From NCBI GenBank assembly GCA_947063855.1, contig CAMSTW010000018.1, positions 1 through 47,151 of the forward strand: a stretch of 47,151 nt of DNA. Direction: 5' to 3'. The stretch is from an uncultured Dorea sp. GTDB taxonomy: Bacteria > Bacillota > Clostridia > Lachnospirales > Lachnospiraceae. Under the pieces are notes generated by a model that searched no databases, had not been told where the DNA came from, and saw only the letters and a list, made by a program, of their open reading frames with translations. Below are positions 16,656-24,377 of this stretch, in pieces; positions within the stretch are counted from its first letter, which is position 1; the number at the start of each line of letters is the position of its first letter. The position numbers were made by a program, and so were the translations under genes.

Positions 16656-17677
16656 AGATAAGTAAGAGAGTAAGAAGAGGATATGCGTTGGTGCTGGCAT
16701 TACTGCTTGCGCTGCCTTGCCTGACGCTGTTACCGGCGCAGGCGGCAGATGCGATTGAGGTAGACAGGAAATGCAGCCTTACGGTATCTGTGGAGGGTAA
16801 TTATGACGAGGCGTTCGAGGCGGACTTAAGCGAGATGCAGATTCCGGTCGGTCTGTACCGGGTGGCAAGTGTGGACGCGGTGGGCAGATATACAGGCGTT
16901 GGTTCCTGGGCGTCCATGAAGTTCGACAGCATCAGCAGCGCGACCACCGCAGAGGACTGGACGACGCTTGCCGAAGAGGCGTATGGGCTGATCGGCGATA
17001 ATCAGCCGTCCGCACAGGAGAAGATCGAGAAGAGGCCGGGGGAAACGGCTTCTGCGAAATTTGCCAACCTGGATACCGGGATGTACCTGGTGGCGCCGGA
17101 GACGACGTTTAACACAGACTGCAGCTATGAATATACATTTACCCCATACTTAACCGCGCTTCCGGGAAATGCATATGCACAGACGGGTGCAGGGGATGAT
17201 TCCTGGAACTATGGGCCGGTCATCGGCCTTAAAGCGGAGCGGGTACAGCAGGAGGGCGCGCTGAACATCAGCAAGACGCTGGATACCTATAACGAGACTC
17301 TTGGGGCGACGACCTGTGTGTTCCTGGTAGAGGGACGCGACGACGCGGGAAATGTGGTTTACAGCAATGTGATCAGCGCGACGCTTGAGGGAGCCGGAAG
17401 CACCGAGACGGTGAAGCTTACGGGTATCCCGGCGGGGATTCGGGTGACGGTGACGGAAGTTTACGCGGGGAGCAGTTACCAGGCGGTCGGTCCGGATACG
17501 GCGGAGACGGTGATCGTATCAGAGGCGGCTCTTGAGAATATTGACGGGGCTTCTGAGGCGTCGGTTTCATTTACCAACGCATATAACGGCGGAAACCGCG
17601 GAGGCTATGGAGTGACGAATCATTTTAATCTGGATGAAAATGGTCTGTGGGACTGGTCGACAGACCTGCAGGAATAG
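16652..17677 (+). CDS. Secreted pilin-like protein without sorting signal
   Basis: The 341-aa product has a signal peptide (about 1-32, ending PAQAAD). A first domain (about 40-185) resembles the N-terminal pilin domain (FANLDTGMYLVAP). A second beta domain (about 195-325) is CnaB/DUF5979-like (LNISKTLDTYNE, VEGRDDAGNV, VTEVYAGSSYQA). It ends with NGLWDWSTDLQE and has no LPxTG signal or membrane helix, so covalent anchoring is not expected by the usual route. The TTG start overlaps the previous stop (TTGA) and has GGAGGG upstream. A minor or accessory subunit, or one held non-covalently, is likely. Confidence 0.75.
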   Translation: MKISKRVRRGYALVLALLLALPCLTLLPAQAADAIEVDRKCSLTVSVEGNYDEAFEADLSEMQIPVGLYRVASVDAVGRYTGVGSWASMKFDSISSATTAEDWTTLAEEAYGLIGDNQPSAQEKIEKRPGETASAKFANLDTGMYLVAPETTFNTDCSYEYTFTPYLTALPGNAYAQTGAGDDSWNYGPVIGLKAERVQQEGALNISKTLDTYNETLGATTCVFLVEGRDDAGNVVYSNVISATLEGAGSTETVKLTGIPAGIRVTVTEVYAGSSYQAVGPDTAETVIVSEAALENIDGASEASVSFTNAYNGGNRGGYGVTNHFNLDENGLWDWSTDLQE

Positions 17678-17695
17678 GAAGGAGTTGCGACGGGA

Positions 17696-18217
17696 ATGAA
17701 GTTTATGGAAAAATATGGAAAACTGATCGCTATGTCGGCCGCGGCTCTTTGTATGACGGCGGCGTTGACGATCGAAAGTTCTCTGGCTTATTTTACCACT
17801 TATGTGTCGGCCGGAGGAGGCGGCGTGGTGAATCTGGGCAGCAGTACGGTGATTGATGAGGAAGTGGAGGAGATGACGAAGCTGATCACGATCACGAATC
17901 CGTCCGACAGGAGCGACTGCTTCGTGCGGGTGAAGGTGTTCTCCGGCACAGAGGTCACGGCGGCGGTGAGCGGCGACGGCAACTGGCGCCGCGGGGAGAA
18001 CGACTACTGGTACTATACGCCGGTGCTTCCGGCGGGCGCGTCTACGACGGTGCTGAATGCGAAGATCAATGTTCCAGAAGGGTTCGACAAGGATAACTTC
18101 AATGTGGTGGTTGTCCAGGAATGTACGCCGGTGGTATATGACGAGAACGGCAATGAGACTGCGGATTGGAATACGGTGATCGGCGGTGAGGATGACTGGA
18201 AGGAGGCTGGTGAATAA
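17696..18217 (+). CDS. SipW-type secreted protein, TasA/CalY-like (1)
   Basis: The 173-aa product has a SipW-dependent type signal: a hydrophobic helix (about 11-30) followed by ESSLAYFTTYVSAGG. After cleavage a compact beta-sandwich domain remains (TKLITITNPSDRSDCFVRVK). Proteins of this type (TasA, camelysin) form or assist extracellular fibres in Bacillus and need the SipW signal peptidase, present here at 21594. No sorting signal is seen. It follows an AAGGAG ribosome binding site and overlaps the next gene by one base, suggesting paired production of the two SipW-type proteins. Confidence 0.78.
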   Translation: MKFMEKYGKLIAMSAAALCMTAALTIESSLAYFTTYVSAGGGGVVNLGSSTVIDEEVEEMTKLITITNPSDRSDCFVRVKVFSGTEVTAAVSGDGNWRRGENDYWYYTPVLPAGASTTVLNAKINVPEGFDKDNFNVVVVQECTPVVYDENGNETADWNTVIGGEDDWKEAGE

Positions 18218-19047
18218 TGAAGAAGGACAGAAGAGCCTCCAGTGAAAGCTCTGGCGCACGCCGCGCCGGAAAGGGCGGAGGAAACAGCCGTAAGGTGACT
18301 TACGGGCTGCTTGCCCTGGCGGTGGTCCTGCTTCTTGGAAGCACTATCGGAAGCACCAGGGCGGCGCTGACCTATTACAGTGAGAATTATACGGCGGAGA
18401 TTACCGTTTCCCAGATCGGCGTAAGCCTTGTGGAGAATGGCAAGGTGGTAAGCAGCCGGGATTATGAGAAGAACGAGTGGAAGATGGCGAACAACGCAGG
18501 GGAAGGCGCTGCGAACGGCGCGCTGCTGAAGGGGATGTTAAAAGACGGTGAGAAGCTTGCCCTGAACAAGAGTTATGAGGAGAAGCTGAGTGTAAGGAAC
18601 AGTGGAACCATCGACGAGTATGTGCGGGTGCGCATCTACAAATACTGGACGCGTAAGGTCGGGGAGAACAGTTCCGAGAAGGTAACGACCTTGTCCCCAA
18701 GCCTGATCAAGCTGAACCTTGTGAACGAGGGGCAGTGGATCAAGAATCCGGATGATGTGCAGGCAATCGCAAATGGCGGCGAGAAGGAGTGTATGGAGCT
18801 TTATTACAAGGGCATCCTGCCATCTGGAAGCGAGACGGCTGTATTTGCAGATTCTATCATGATCGACGGCCAGGTGGCTGCCGACGCCGAGATCATCAGA
18901 GACGGCAAGACCATCAAGACGGTGTATAAATATGACGGCGTAGAGTTCCATGTGGATGTGGAAGTGGACGCAGTGCAGACACACAACGCTCAGGATGCGA
19001 TCAAGAGCGCGTGGGGCGTGGATGCGGCTGCCCTTGGGATTCTGTAA
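18217..19047 (+). CDS. SipW-type secreted protein, TasA/CalY-like (2)
   Basis: The 276-aa product has a long basic N-terminus (1-26) and a membrane segment (about 27-45). A SipW-type site follows (GSTRAALTYYSENYTAEI). The mature part is a beta-rich domain (about 60-276) with the TasA/camelysin pattern SYEEKLSVRNSGTIDEYVRVR, which fits the class of secreted fibre proteins. There is no LPxTG signal. Together with the 17696 product and the SipW-like enzyme at 21594 it forms a complete small fibre module inside the pilus locus. Fibre formation itself is inferred from family membership. Confidence 0.78.
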   Translation: MKKDRRASSESSGARRAGKGGGNSRKVTYGLLALAVVLLLGSTIGSTRAALTYYSENYTAEITVSQIGVSLVENGKVVSSRDYEKNEWKMANNAGEGAANGALLKGMLKDGEKLALNKSYEEKLSVRNSGTIDEYVRVRIYKYWTRKVGENSSEKVTTLSPSLIKLNLVNEGQWIKNPDDVQAIANGGEKECMELYYKGILPSGSETAVFADSIMIDGQVAADAEIIRDGKTIKTVYKYDGVEFHVDVEVDAVQTHNAQDAIKSAWGVDAAALGIL

Positions 19048-19062
19048 GGGAGGATTGAGAGA

Positions 19063-20145
19063 ATGAAGAGAAGATTATTGGGTGTATGCCTGGCAGGGAT
19101 TCTGGTTCTCGCATCCTCTGTGACGGCATTTGCCGAGGACCGGCAGGGAGCGTCCGGCTGGCAGGTGAGCTTCAACGGGAAGAAGATGAGCAGTAACTTT
19201 ACCACCGCCAACATGGGCGACGAGATCAACGCCATGCAGCCGGGAGACTCCGTGGAGCTTACGATTACTCTTAAGAATGATTTTAACGGCGAGGCGGACT
19301 GGTATATGAAGAACCAGATCTTAAGCACTCTGGAGGACGCCGGAGACGCGGCGGGCGGCGCTTATGACTATCTGCTGACCTACACGGACGCGGCAGGACA
19401 GACGACGACACTTTACTCCAGCGAGAAGTTCGGCGGAGACGGAAGATATAACGGCGTGGGCCTTCACGGCGCGACAACGTCTCTGGATGATTATTTCTAC
19501 ATGGACCGTATGGGTAACGGCGATAGGGGCGTTGTGAAGCTTAAGGTGGCCCTTGACGGTGAGACGCTGGTGAATAATTACCAGAATACTTATGCGAGAC
19601 TGCAGATGGACTTTGCGACGGAGCTGGTTACGCCCGGGACGGGTACGCCTGGCAGCGGTAATCCGGGCGGCGGCAGCGGAACCGGCGGGAACCGTGAGGT
19701 GATTAAGACCGGGGATCAGTCTCAGATCATGCTGTATGTGCTGATGATGCTGGGTGCGGGATTTGCGCTTTTGCTGATCGTGTTCTTAAGGCTTAGAAGA
19801 GAGCAGGAGGAAGCGGCATATGAGACTGGCGCGGGTGGATTGAGAGTGTATTATAAGGATGCATACGCGGATGACGAAGACTTGTATGAGGGAAATGAAT
19901 CAGGTATGCGCAGTTCGGATATAGGTATGCACAGTGTGGATGCAGATATGCAAAGTGAGAATGCAGGCATCCGGAATATGGACGCAGGTATCCGAAGTGA
20001 GAATGCAGGCATCCGGAATATGGGTGCAGACATTCGAAGTGAGAATGCAGGCATCCGGAATATGGATGCAGGTATCCGGAGTGAGAATGGAGTTAAGCGG
20101 CCGACTGGCAAAACTGGAGGCGGCAGAAGAAGGGGGCAGAGATAG
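19063..20145 (+). CDS. Membrane-anchored surface protein with repeated cytoplasmic tail
   Basis: The 360-aa product has an ordinary signal peptide (1-24, TAFAED) and one beta-rich extracellular domain (about 30-187) with PGDSVELTITLKN, similar in style to the TasA-like neighbours. A Gly/Pro/Thr linker (190-211), VIKTGDQSQ (213-221) and a membrane helix (221-243) follow. IKTGD resembles a worn sorting signal; LPxTG is absent. Unlike normal sorted proteins it continues for 115 residues inside the cell, including three exact-length 14-aa repeats (298-339, SENAGIRNMDAGIR). It may be the base or anchor subunit for the fibre proteins; I cannot tell. Confidence 0.75.
   Translation: MKRRLLGVCLAGILVLASSVTAFAEDRQGASGWQVSFNGKKMSSNFTTANMGDEINAMQPGDSVELTITLKNDFNGEADWYMKNQILSTLEDAGDAAGGAYDYLLTYTDAAGQTTTLYSSEKFGGDGRYNGVGLHGATTSLDDYFYMDRMGNGDRGVVKLKVALDGETLVNNYQNTYARLQMDFATELVTPGTGTPGSGNPGGGSGTGGNREVIKTGDQSQIMLYVLMMLGAGFALLLIVFLRLRREQEEAAYETGAGGLRVYYKDAYADDEDLYEGNESGMRSSDIGMHSVDADMQSENAGIRNMDAGIRSENAGIRNMGADIRSENAGIRNMDAGIRSENGVKRPTGKTGGGRRRGQR
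19954..20079 (+). repeat. 42-bp in-frame tandem repeat, 3 copies
   Basis: Three 42-bp units encode SENAGIRN(M)(D/G)A(G/D)IR and a fourth begins before sequence diverges. The preceding 50-60 bp look like older, degenerate copies. Because the unit is a multiple of three, copy changes would lengthen or shorten the tail without shifting the frame. Confidence 0.85.
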
Positions 20146-20146
20146 T

Positions 20147-21163
20147 ATGAAATGGTTGAAGAAAATACGGGCCGGACTGCTGGCTCTGTCCATGCTGACT
20201 CTTGCGGCAGGGCAGACGGCCCTGGCGGCAGATGATACGGCATATACGTATACGATCCGGCTGTACGCCGGGAATCAGGGAGTGCTCACAGGCGCGGGAA
20301 TCACTGCGGCGGGGAGTAACGCAAAGATTGAGAAGATCACCGGGAAGAGTGGTCAGGTAGAACAGATCGTGGTCAGCGGAGTGGCATACGGCGAGGCGGT
20401 TTATATCAATCCTAATGATGCGGCGAAGGTGACGGATGAGCGTTATTATATCAGGGGCGTCAGGAGATCCGGAAGGGATAATTCCGAGGCCGTGGCATCC
20501 ACCGGAGCGGTTGCGGCGGATATGGATTATGTCATCGCCTACGGCGTCAGCGGAGAGATGACGCCATACACGATCAATTATCAGGACGCGGCGGGCAACA
20601 CCCTGCTTCCAAGCGACACTTATTATGGGAATATCGGCGAGAGGCAGTATGTTTCGGCCCGCTATGTGGACGGATACCAGCCTCAGGCATATAATATGGT
20701 GATGACTCTGTCGTCTAACTCGGCGGAGAATGTGTTTAACTTCGTATACACACCAATCGAGACTCCGGCAGAACCTGAGACTCCGGCAACAACCCCGGCC
20801 ACGACGCCTGCCACGACTCCGGCAACAACGCCGGCTGCGGCTCCGACGGCAACGCCTGCGGCGGATGCAGGAGCGGATGCGGGAGTTCCGGCGGAAGGAG
20901 TCGGCGGTGATGTGGCAGTGCCGGATGATGCAGTTCCGCAGGGAAATGTTCCTCAGAATGTCGAGGATAAGGATGAGGAAGTGCCGATGGCCGAGAGCGT
21001 GAAGCAGGCACAGCCGGGTACGGTGATGGGTTATCTTCCTGTGTATATCGGAATCGGCGCGGCGGCAGTGCTGGCGCTTATGGGAACAGCGCTTTATCTG
21101 AGGAAGAGACGGAAAGCGGCTGCAGTTAAGGTGAGCAGAACGCTGCCGGATGATGAACGGTAA
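20147..21163 (+). CDS. MucBP-domain surface protein, membrane anchored
   Basis: The 338-aa product has a signal peptide (1-28, ALAADD) and a first beta domain (about 30-135). A MucBP-like domain follows (about 140-203, PYTINYQDAAGNTLLPSD to FNFVYTP). A wall-spanning stalk contains ATTP repeats and acidic segments (205-300), and the end is a membrane helix (about 303-325) with basic residues. There is no LPxTG, so it is anchored by the helix. MucBP domains are linked to mucin binding in lactobacilli. The ATG at 20147 follows AGGGGGCAG; an upstream in-frame ATG would read through the 42-bp repeats in a second frame and is not preferred. Confidence 0.82.
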   Translation: MKWLKKIRAGLLALSMLTLAAGQTALAADDTAYTYTIRLYAGNQGVLTGAGITAAGSNAKIEKITGKSGQVEQIVVSGVAYGEAVYINPNDAAKVTDERYYIRGVRRSGRDNSEAVASTGAVAADMDYVIAYGVSGEMTPYTINYQDAAGNTLLPSDTYYGNIGERQYVSARYVDGYQPQAYNMVMTLSSNSAENVFNFVYTPIETPAEPETPATTPATTPATTPATTPAAAPTATPAADAGADAGVPAEGVGGDVAVPDDAVPQGNVPQNVEDKDEEVPMAESVKQAQPGTVMGYLPVYIGIGAAAVLALMGTALYLRKRRKAAAVKVSRTLPDDER

Positions 21164-21183
21164 TTGAATCGAGGACTTTGCGT

Positions 21184-21450
21184 ATGAGGTGCTGGGAAAG
21201 AATCCAGAAGAAGAATGGCAGGAGCGTCGAAGCTCTTACGTATGGGGCTTTGGGAAAGATCCCGGAAGAAGAATGGCAGGAGCGATGAAGCTCTTACGCA
21301 TGAGGCTTTGGAAAGGATTCCGGAAGAAGAATGGCAGGAGTGTCGAAACTCTTACGCATGAGGCTTTGGGAAAGATTCCGGGAGAGGAATGGCAGGAGCG
21401 ATGAAGCTCTTACGCATGAGGCTCCAGGAAAGTTTCCGAAAGATGACAGG
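21184..21450 (+). repeat. 58-bp tandem repeat between operon genes
   Basis: Four units begin at 21184, 21242, 21300 and 21358, each exactly 58 bp (shared core GAATGGCAGGAG), with a worn fifth copy from 21416. The flanks also repeat: GAATCGAGGACTTTG near 21165 and GAATCGAAGACTTTG near 21452. The unit is not a multiple of three and frames through it have no ribosome binding site of note, so I regard it as non-coding. It lies in the 430-nt gap before the SipW-type gene; the remaining gap has a small GGCGGTG/CACCGCC hairpin near 21546-21567. Confidence 0.85.
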
Positions 21451-21593
21451 CGGTGAATCGAAGACTTTGTACATCAACTGTCGGGGGACAGACCAGCGAT
21501 ATATTAGGTTGGAGATGTGAAAAAATAATAATAAACTTGGATAATGGCGGTGGCAGTAGTCACCGCCAATCTGAGTGTAAGCGGAGAAGCGGG

Positions 21594-22199
21594 ATGAGAA
21601 GAAAAAATCAAAGAAATCATGACGAGAATCATGGCGGAGATTACAGCAGAAGTGAAAACGGGAATCCGGGTGGGAATTCCGGCAGGGATTCTGGCAGAAG
21701 CCGAGCCGGAAAAGTCTGTAGTGTGACGGGGACTATATTGATTGTGCTTGTAATCTTGCTGTGCTCTCTGCTGGTTTTTCCGGGAATGATCGGATTCCAT
21801 ATGTATAACGTGCTCAGCGGCAGTATGGAACCGACTGTACCGGTGGGGAGCCTTTTGTATGTACGGGCCGGGGAGCCGGGAGATGTGGAGGAAGAGGATA
21901 TCATTGCGTTCTACGGGTCGCTGGAGGATTCCGGGATCATTACGCACAGGGTTGTGAAGAATAATCTGGTGTCGGGTACATTTATCACCAAAGGAGACGC
22001 TAACGAGAAGGAAGATCCGGAACCGGTCTTCTATGATAACTTTATCGGTAAGGTGGCGCTGTCTGTTCCTTACATGGGCCGGGTATTGACGATTATGACT
22101 TCCATGGAAGGGAAGATTGCGGTGGCCTGTGTAGTCGGAATCGGCGTGGTGCTGAATCTGATTGGGGGAAGGCTTAAGGAGAGGGGAGAAGATGCATAG
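21594..22199 (+). CDS. sipW: SipW-type signal peptidase (Ser/His, S26B)
   Basis: The 201-aa product is a signal peptidase of the SipW/archaeal-eukaryotic type. It has a long hydrophilic N-terminus rich in N, G and R (1-40), a membrane helix (about 44-66), the catalytic Ser77 in SGSMEPTVPVG, His118 in GIITHRVV in place of the usual lysine, and a C-terminal membrane helix (about 174-192). In Bacillus, SipW processes TasA and its partner, and two such substrates lie upstream here (17696, 18217). The ATG at 21594 is chosen by homology length; the frame is open further upstream into the repeat region. It is the last gene of the locus. Confidence 0.9.
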   Translation: MRRKNQRNHDENHGGDYSRSENGNPGGNSGRDSGRSRAGKVCSVTGTILIVLVILLCSLLVFPGMIGFHMYNVLSGSMEPTVPVGSLLYVRAGEPGDVEEEDIIAFYGSLEDSGIITHRVVKNNLVSGTFITKGDANEKEDPEPVFYDNFIGKVALSVPYMGRVLTIMTSMEGKIAVACVVGIGVVLNLIGGRLKERGEDA

Positions 22200-22241
22200 G
22201 AACTGTCTAACAATATCATAAATTATTCTTGGACAGTTCCT
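22198..22241 (+). other. Inverted repeat at the SipW stop codon
   Basis: AGGAACTGTC (22198-22207) pairs with GACAGTTCCT (22232-22241) over a 24-nt AT-rich loop. No proper T run follows, so it is at best a weak terminator or 3'-end hairpin. Confidence 0.45.
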
Positions 22242-22307
22242 TGTATAAGGTGATGTATTAGCGGCACTGTACCGGCGGATGCCGGATGCAGATCCGGGAT
22301 ATGGGAT

Positions 22308-22342
22308 AAAGGCTGGGATGAAGAACCCGGTCTTTACTTTTT
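22308..22342 (+). terminator. Probable terminator of the pilus locus
   Basis: As RNA, AAAGGCUGGG (22308-22317) pairs fully with CCCGGUCUUU (22326-22335), allowing two G-U pairs, over an 8-nt loop, followed by ACTTTTTG. It overlaps the end of the leftward short gene at 22334. Confidence 0.6.
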
Positions 22343-22531
22343 GAACTGGTTTAGATATTCCTGAGCGGTCTGTATGGAGACATTCAGTTTCCGCTGCAAA
22401 CGTTCTAAGATGTCATCCTCGGATAGATGAACCTCATAGCCCAATTCAATAATCCCCTGAGCGCGGCCTTCAAGTATGCCTTCTTCGGCAATACTCCGAA
22501 GAAATGAACTGGTACATGAATCCATAAACAT
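22334..22531 (-). CDS. Stand-alone copy of the Rpn C-terminal domain (RpnS-like)
   Basis: This 65-aa product is almost identical to the C-terminal part of the neighbouring Rpn protein, from MFMDSCTSSFLRSIAEEGI to the end, with a 7-residue internal difference (IAKGKIEGR becomes ILEGR). It has its own AAAGGAG ribosome binding site 8 nt before ATG. It arose by tandem duplication of about 230 bp. In E. coli, Rpn proteins have been reported to be held in check by a short form made from an internal start; by analogy this could be a free inhibitor. It could equally be a non-functional duplication scar. Confidence 0.6.
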   Translation of the reverse strand: MFMDSCTSSFLRSIAEEGILEGRAQGIIELGYEVHLSEDDILERLQRKLNVSIQTAQEYLNQFKK

Positions 22532-22816
22532 ATGATCTGCTCCTTTCTCAAAAGCATTAAGGCTGCTTACTGAGCCGTCTTTTTGAAGTTGTTTAGATAT
22601 TCCTGAGCCGTCTGTATGGAGACATTCAGTTTCCGCTGCAGACGTTCTAAGATGTCATCCTCGGATAGATGAACCTCATAGCCCAATTCAATAATCCCCT
22701 GAGCGCGACCTTCGATTTTACCTTTAGCGATGCCTTCTTCGGCAATACTCCGAAGAAATGAACTGGTGCATGAATCCATAAACATATGATCTGCTCCTTT
22801 CTCAAAAGTATCAAGA
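22337..22816. repeat. Tandem duplication of the rpn 3' end
   Basis: 22337-22562 and 22580-22816 match with few differences; the main one is a 12-bp in-frame loss in the left copy. The duplicated block includes the internal ribosome binding site and start codon of the short Rpn product, so the duplication kept that small gene intact. Confidence 0.85.
22567..22785 (-). CDS. Possible internal small Rpn product (in-frame, 72 aa)
   Basis: Within the rpn gene, the codons for FEKGADHM also spell AAAGGAG followed 8 nt later by ATG. A ribosome could therefore begin at 22785 and make only the C-terminal domain, ending at the same stop as the long form. The same arrangement is kept intact in the duplicated copy at 22531. 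Intragenic antitoxin products have been reported for E. coli Rpn genes; here it is inference from the site. Confidence 0.5.
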   Translation of the reverse strand: MFMDSCTSSFLRSIAEEGIAKGKIEGRAQGIIELGYEVHLSEDDILERLQRKLNVSIQTAQEYLNNFKKTAQ

Positions 22817-23565
22817 CTGATACGACTGTTTGTGGCGCCGGCGACCGCCGTGATAACGGACTTATCCGGCTTGTGCTTATTATCGTATAGTATGGCCTTC
22901 TGGCGAGCTTTATTCCGGGGAATATCCTTATTAAGCAGAATCGCCAGAAGATTAAAGAAATCCACGTTATTCGTATTGTGAAGAACCAGTTCATTCTTTC
23001 TGGCTTCGACTAAGATTATCTTGTAGTCATTCACATACGCTGCAATCTCCGCTGGTATGCGGAGCATGTCATGCAAAGAGGTCGCGCCGTCCCACTCGTT
23101 CTCACCGTAGTAGACTACCACAGTAATTACAGGTGTGAACTTATCTGTCTTCTTCATTCTCGATAGAAATTCGTCAGGTTCCATCCCGTCGGAGGTCTGA
23201 TATTTCTGCGCGTTACTGTCGTACTGCTTCTTGTATGCAGCATAATCATAGCCCATGACCCGCATAGGCATGGCATAGTGGATATGTGCCTGTGATTCCT
23301 TCCCCAACATAACAAATTCAATGCCAAAGGCCGTGGATTTCTTTCGTATCTTAATAGTATCTCTGGAAGCCTGGATGCTCTCGGTGTATTTCTTGTGCTC
23401 TATGATAGAGGATTCTTCTGTATCTAAGTCTTCTAATTCATCTGGCCGTATAATCTGCTTACCCTGAAACAGGACTGCATTAAAGAAGTCAGCAAATCGG
23501 TCATTGTCGCGCCAGTAGTTCTTTAATGCAATGTCGGGCTTTAAATGCTGTGTGGTCTTTGCCAT
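22567..23565 (-). CDS. Rpn family nuclease (recombination-promoting, PD-(D/E)XK)
   Basis: The 332-aa protein belongs to the Rpn / transposase_31-like family of PD-(D/E)XK endonucleases. Its N-terminal nuclease region carries GIEFVMLGKESQ and YAMPMRVMGYDYAAY (about 90-135), the family's core. The C-terminal portion (from about 261) is a small helical domain with the SEDDILERLQRKLNVS pattern. Rpn proteins act as DNA nucleases in horizontal-transfer or anti-phage contexts. A strong promoter lies 25 bp upstream and an AGAAAGGATC site precedes the ATG. An internal start at 22785 is noted separately. No IS ends were seen. Confidence 0.88.
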   Translation of the reverse strand: MAKTTQHLKPDIALKNYWRDNDRFADFFNAVLFQGKQIIRPDELEDLDTEESSIIEHKKYTESIQASRDTIKIRKKSTAFGIEFVMLGKESQAHIHYAMPMRVMGYDYAAYKKQYDSNAQKYQTSDGMEPDEFLSRMKKTDKFTPVITVVVYYGENEWDGATSLHDMLRIPAEIAAYVNDYKIILVEARKNELVLHNTNNVDFFNLLAILLNKDIPRNKARQKAILYDNKHKPDKSVITAVAGATNSRISLDTFEKGADHMFMDSCTSSFLRSIAEEGIAKGKIEGRAQGIIELGYEVHLSEDDILERLQRKLNVSIQTAQEYLNNFKKTAQ

Positions 23566-23590
23566 ATAGATCCTTTCTGTCTATGAGTTA

Positions 23591-23619
23591 AGTATACTAT
23601 CGAATGGTGTAGAATTCAA
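23591..23619 (-). promoter_or_regulatory. rpn promoter
   Basis: On the minus strand: TTGAAT (23619-23614), exactly 17 bp, TATACT (23596-23591). It leaves a leader of about 20 nt before the rpn start at 23565. Confidence 0.7.
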
Positions 23620-23757
23620 GGATAAAGAGGGGGTGAGAAAAATATGGTTATAGATTCGTTACTTTCTTCATCCCGTGAAAAGTAACTAGATTCTTAATGC
23701 AGAATGCCAGGATGGCTGTTGTGAAAGATGTAGAGAATAGCTTTAAGCTATGGATTA

Positions 23758-23786
23758 AGTATACGATGGAATAGTAAGGAATTCAA
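23758..23786 (-). promoter_or_regulatory. Duplicated copy of the rpn promoter
   Basis: TTGAAT (23786-23781), 17 bp, TATACT (23763-23758) on the minus strand, within a 46-bp block (23748-23793) that repeats 23581-23626 imperfectly. The 120 bp between the two copies hold a GTTACTTT/AAAGTAAC hairpin and no gene. The rest of the gap (23794-23972) shows small inverted repeats only. Confidence 0.6.
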
Positions 23787-23972
23787 GAATAAAAAAACGA
23801 CAAATGTCGACACCAGGCTTCTGTGGATTTTTATATCATCATAATATGTAGAAGCTTGTCGTATATTTGACGCGTCTGACGGATTGCTACAGAAGTCTGT
23901 CATATATCTACTGTGCTACTTGTGGAAAATCTATGCAGGTGCGTTATGAGAAAGTCGGGTAATAGCTCCTTT

Positions 23973-24377
23973 TTATTCGGAAAAGTATTTCTCACAAAAG
24001 TCTTTTGCTGTCACGATTTGAATGTTTTCAAACTGCTCTATTACAAGGAGGTCTTTATCTCCACTGACAATATATAAAGCATGAGAATCTTTTGCGCATT
24101 CCAGGAATTTGTTATCGTCAGGATCACGGCATATTTCAACATGAGTAACAGGTTCGATAATTTCCATAGTTTTAATTAGCGGGCTTAAAATTGTTCTATT
24201 AATATGCCCTTGTTTTCTGTCAATCATTTCCTGCACAATTTCTTCATATTCGTTAATAATTTCTGTCGTAGCGCAGGCTGTTATCTTCTGACAAACAACA
24301 GCACGAAGAATTTCTCTCGGAAATCCGCCAAAAAACACACCAGAAATCAAAACATTTGTATCTATCACAATTCTCAT
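23973..24377 (-). CDS. PIN-domain toxin of a toxin-antitoxin pair
   Basis: The 134-aa product has the PIN fold pattern of COG1569-type toxins: VIDTNVLISG with Asp5 at the N-terminus, a conserved Glu region (INEYEEIV), RDPDDNKFLECA and VSGDKDLL, which together give the acidic metal site. PIN toxins are Mg-dependent ribonucleases that cut RNA to slow growth. The gene overlaps the upstream antitoxin gene by 4 nt, the normal coupled order. The pair sits in an island with an Rpn nuclease and a relic gene. Confidence 0.9.
   Translation of the reverse strand: MRIVIDTNVLISGVFFGGFPREILRAVVCQKITACATTEIINEYEEIVQEMIDRKQGHINRTILSPLIKTMEIIEPVTHVEICRDPDDNKFLECAKDSHALYIVSGDKDLLVIEQFENIQIVTAKDFCEKYFSE

Noticed and set aside
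19934..20146. Extended N-terminus for the MucBP protein
   Set aside because: It would read the 42-bp repeat of the previous gene in another frame and hide a proper signal peptide that starts at 20147.
21184..21450. CRISPR array
   Set aside because: The units are contiguous 58-bp tandem copies with no unique spacers between them, and no cas genes are nearby.
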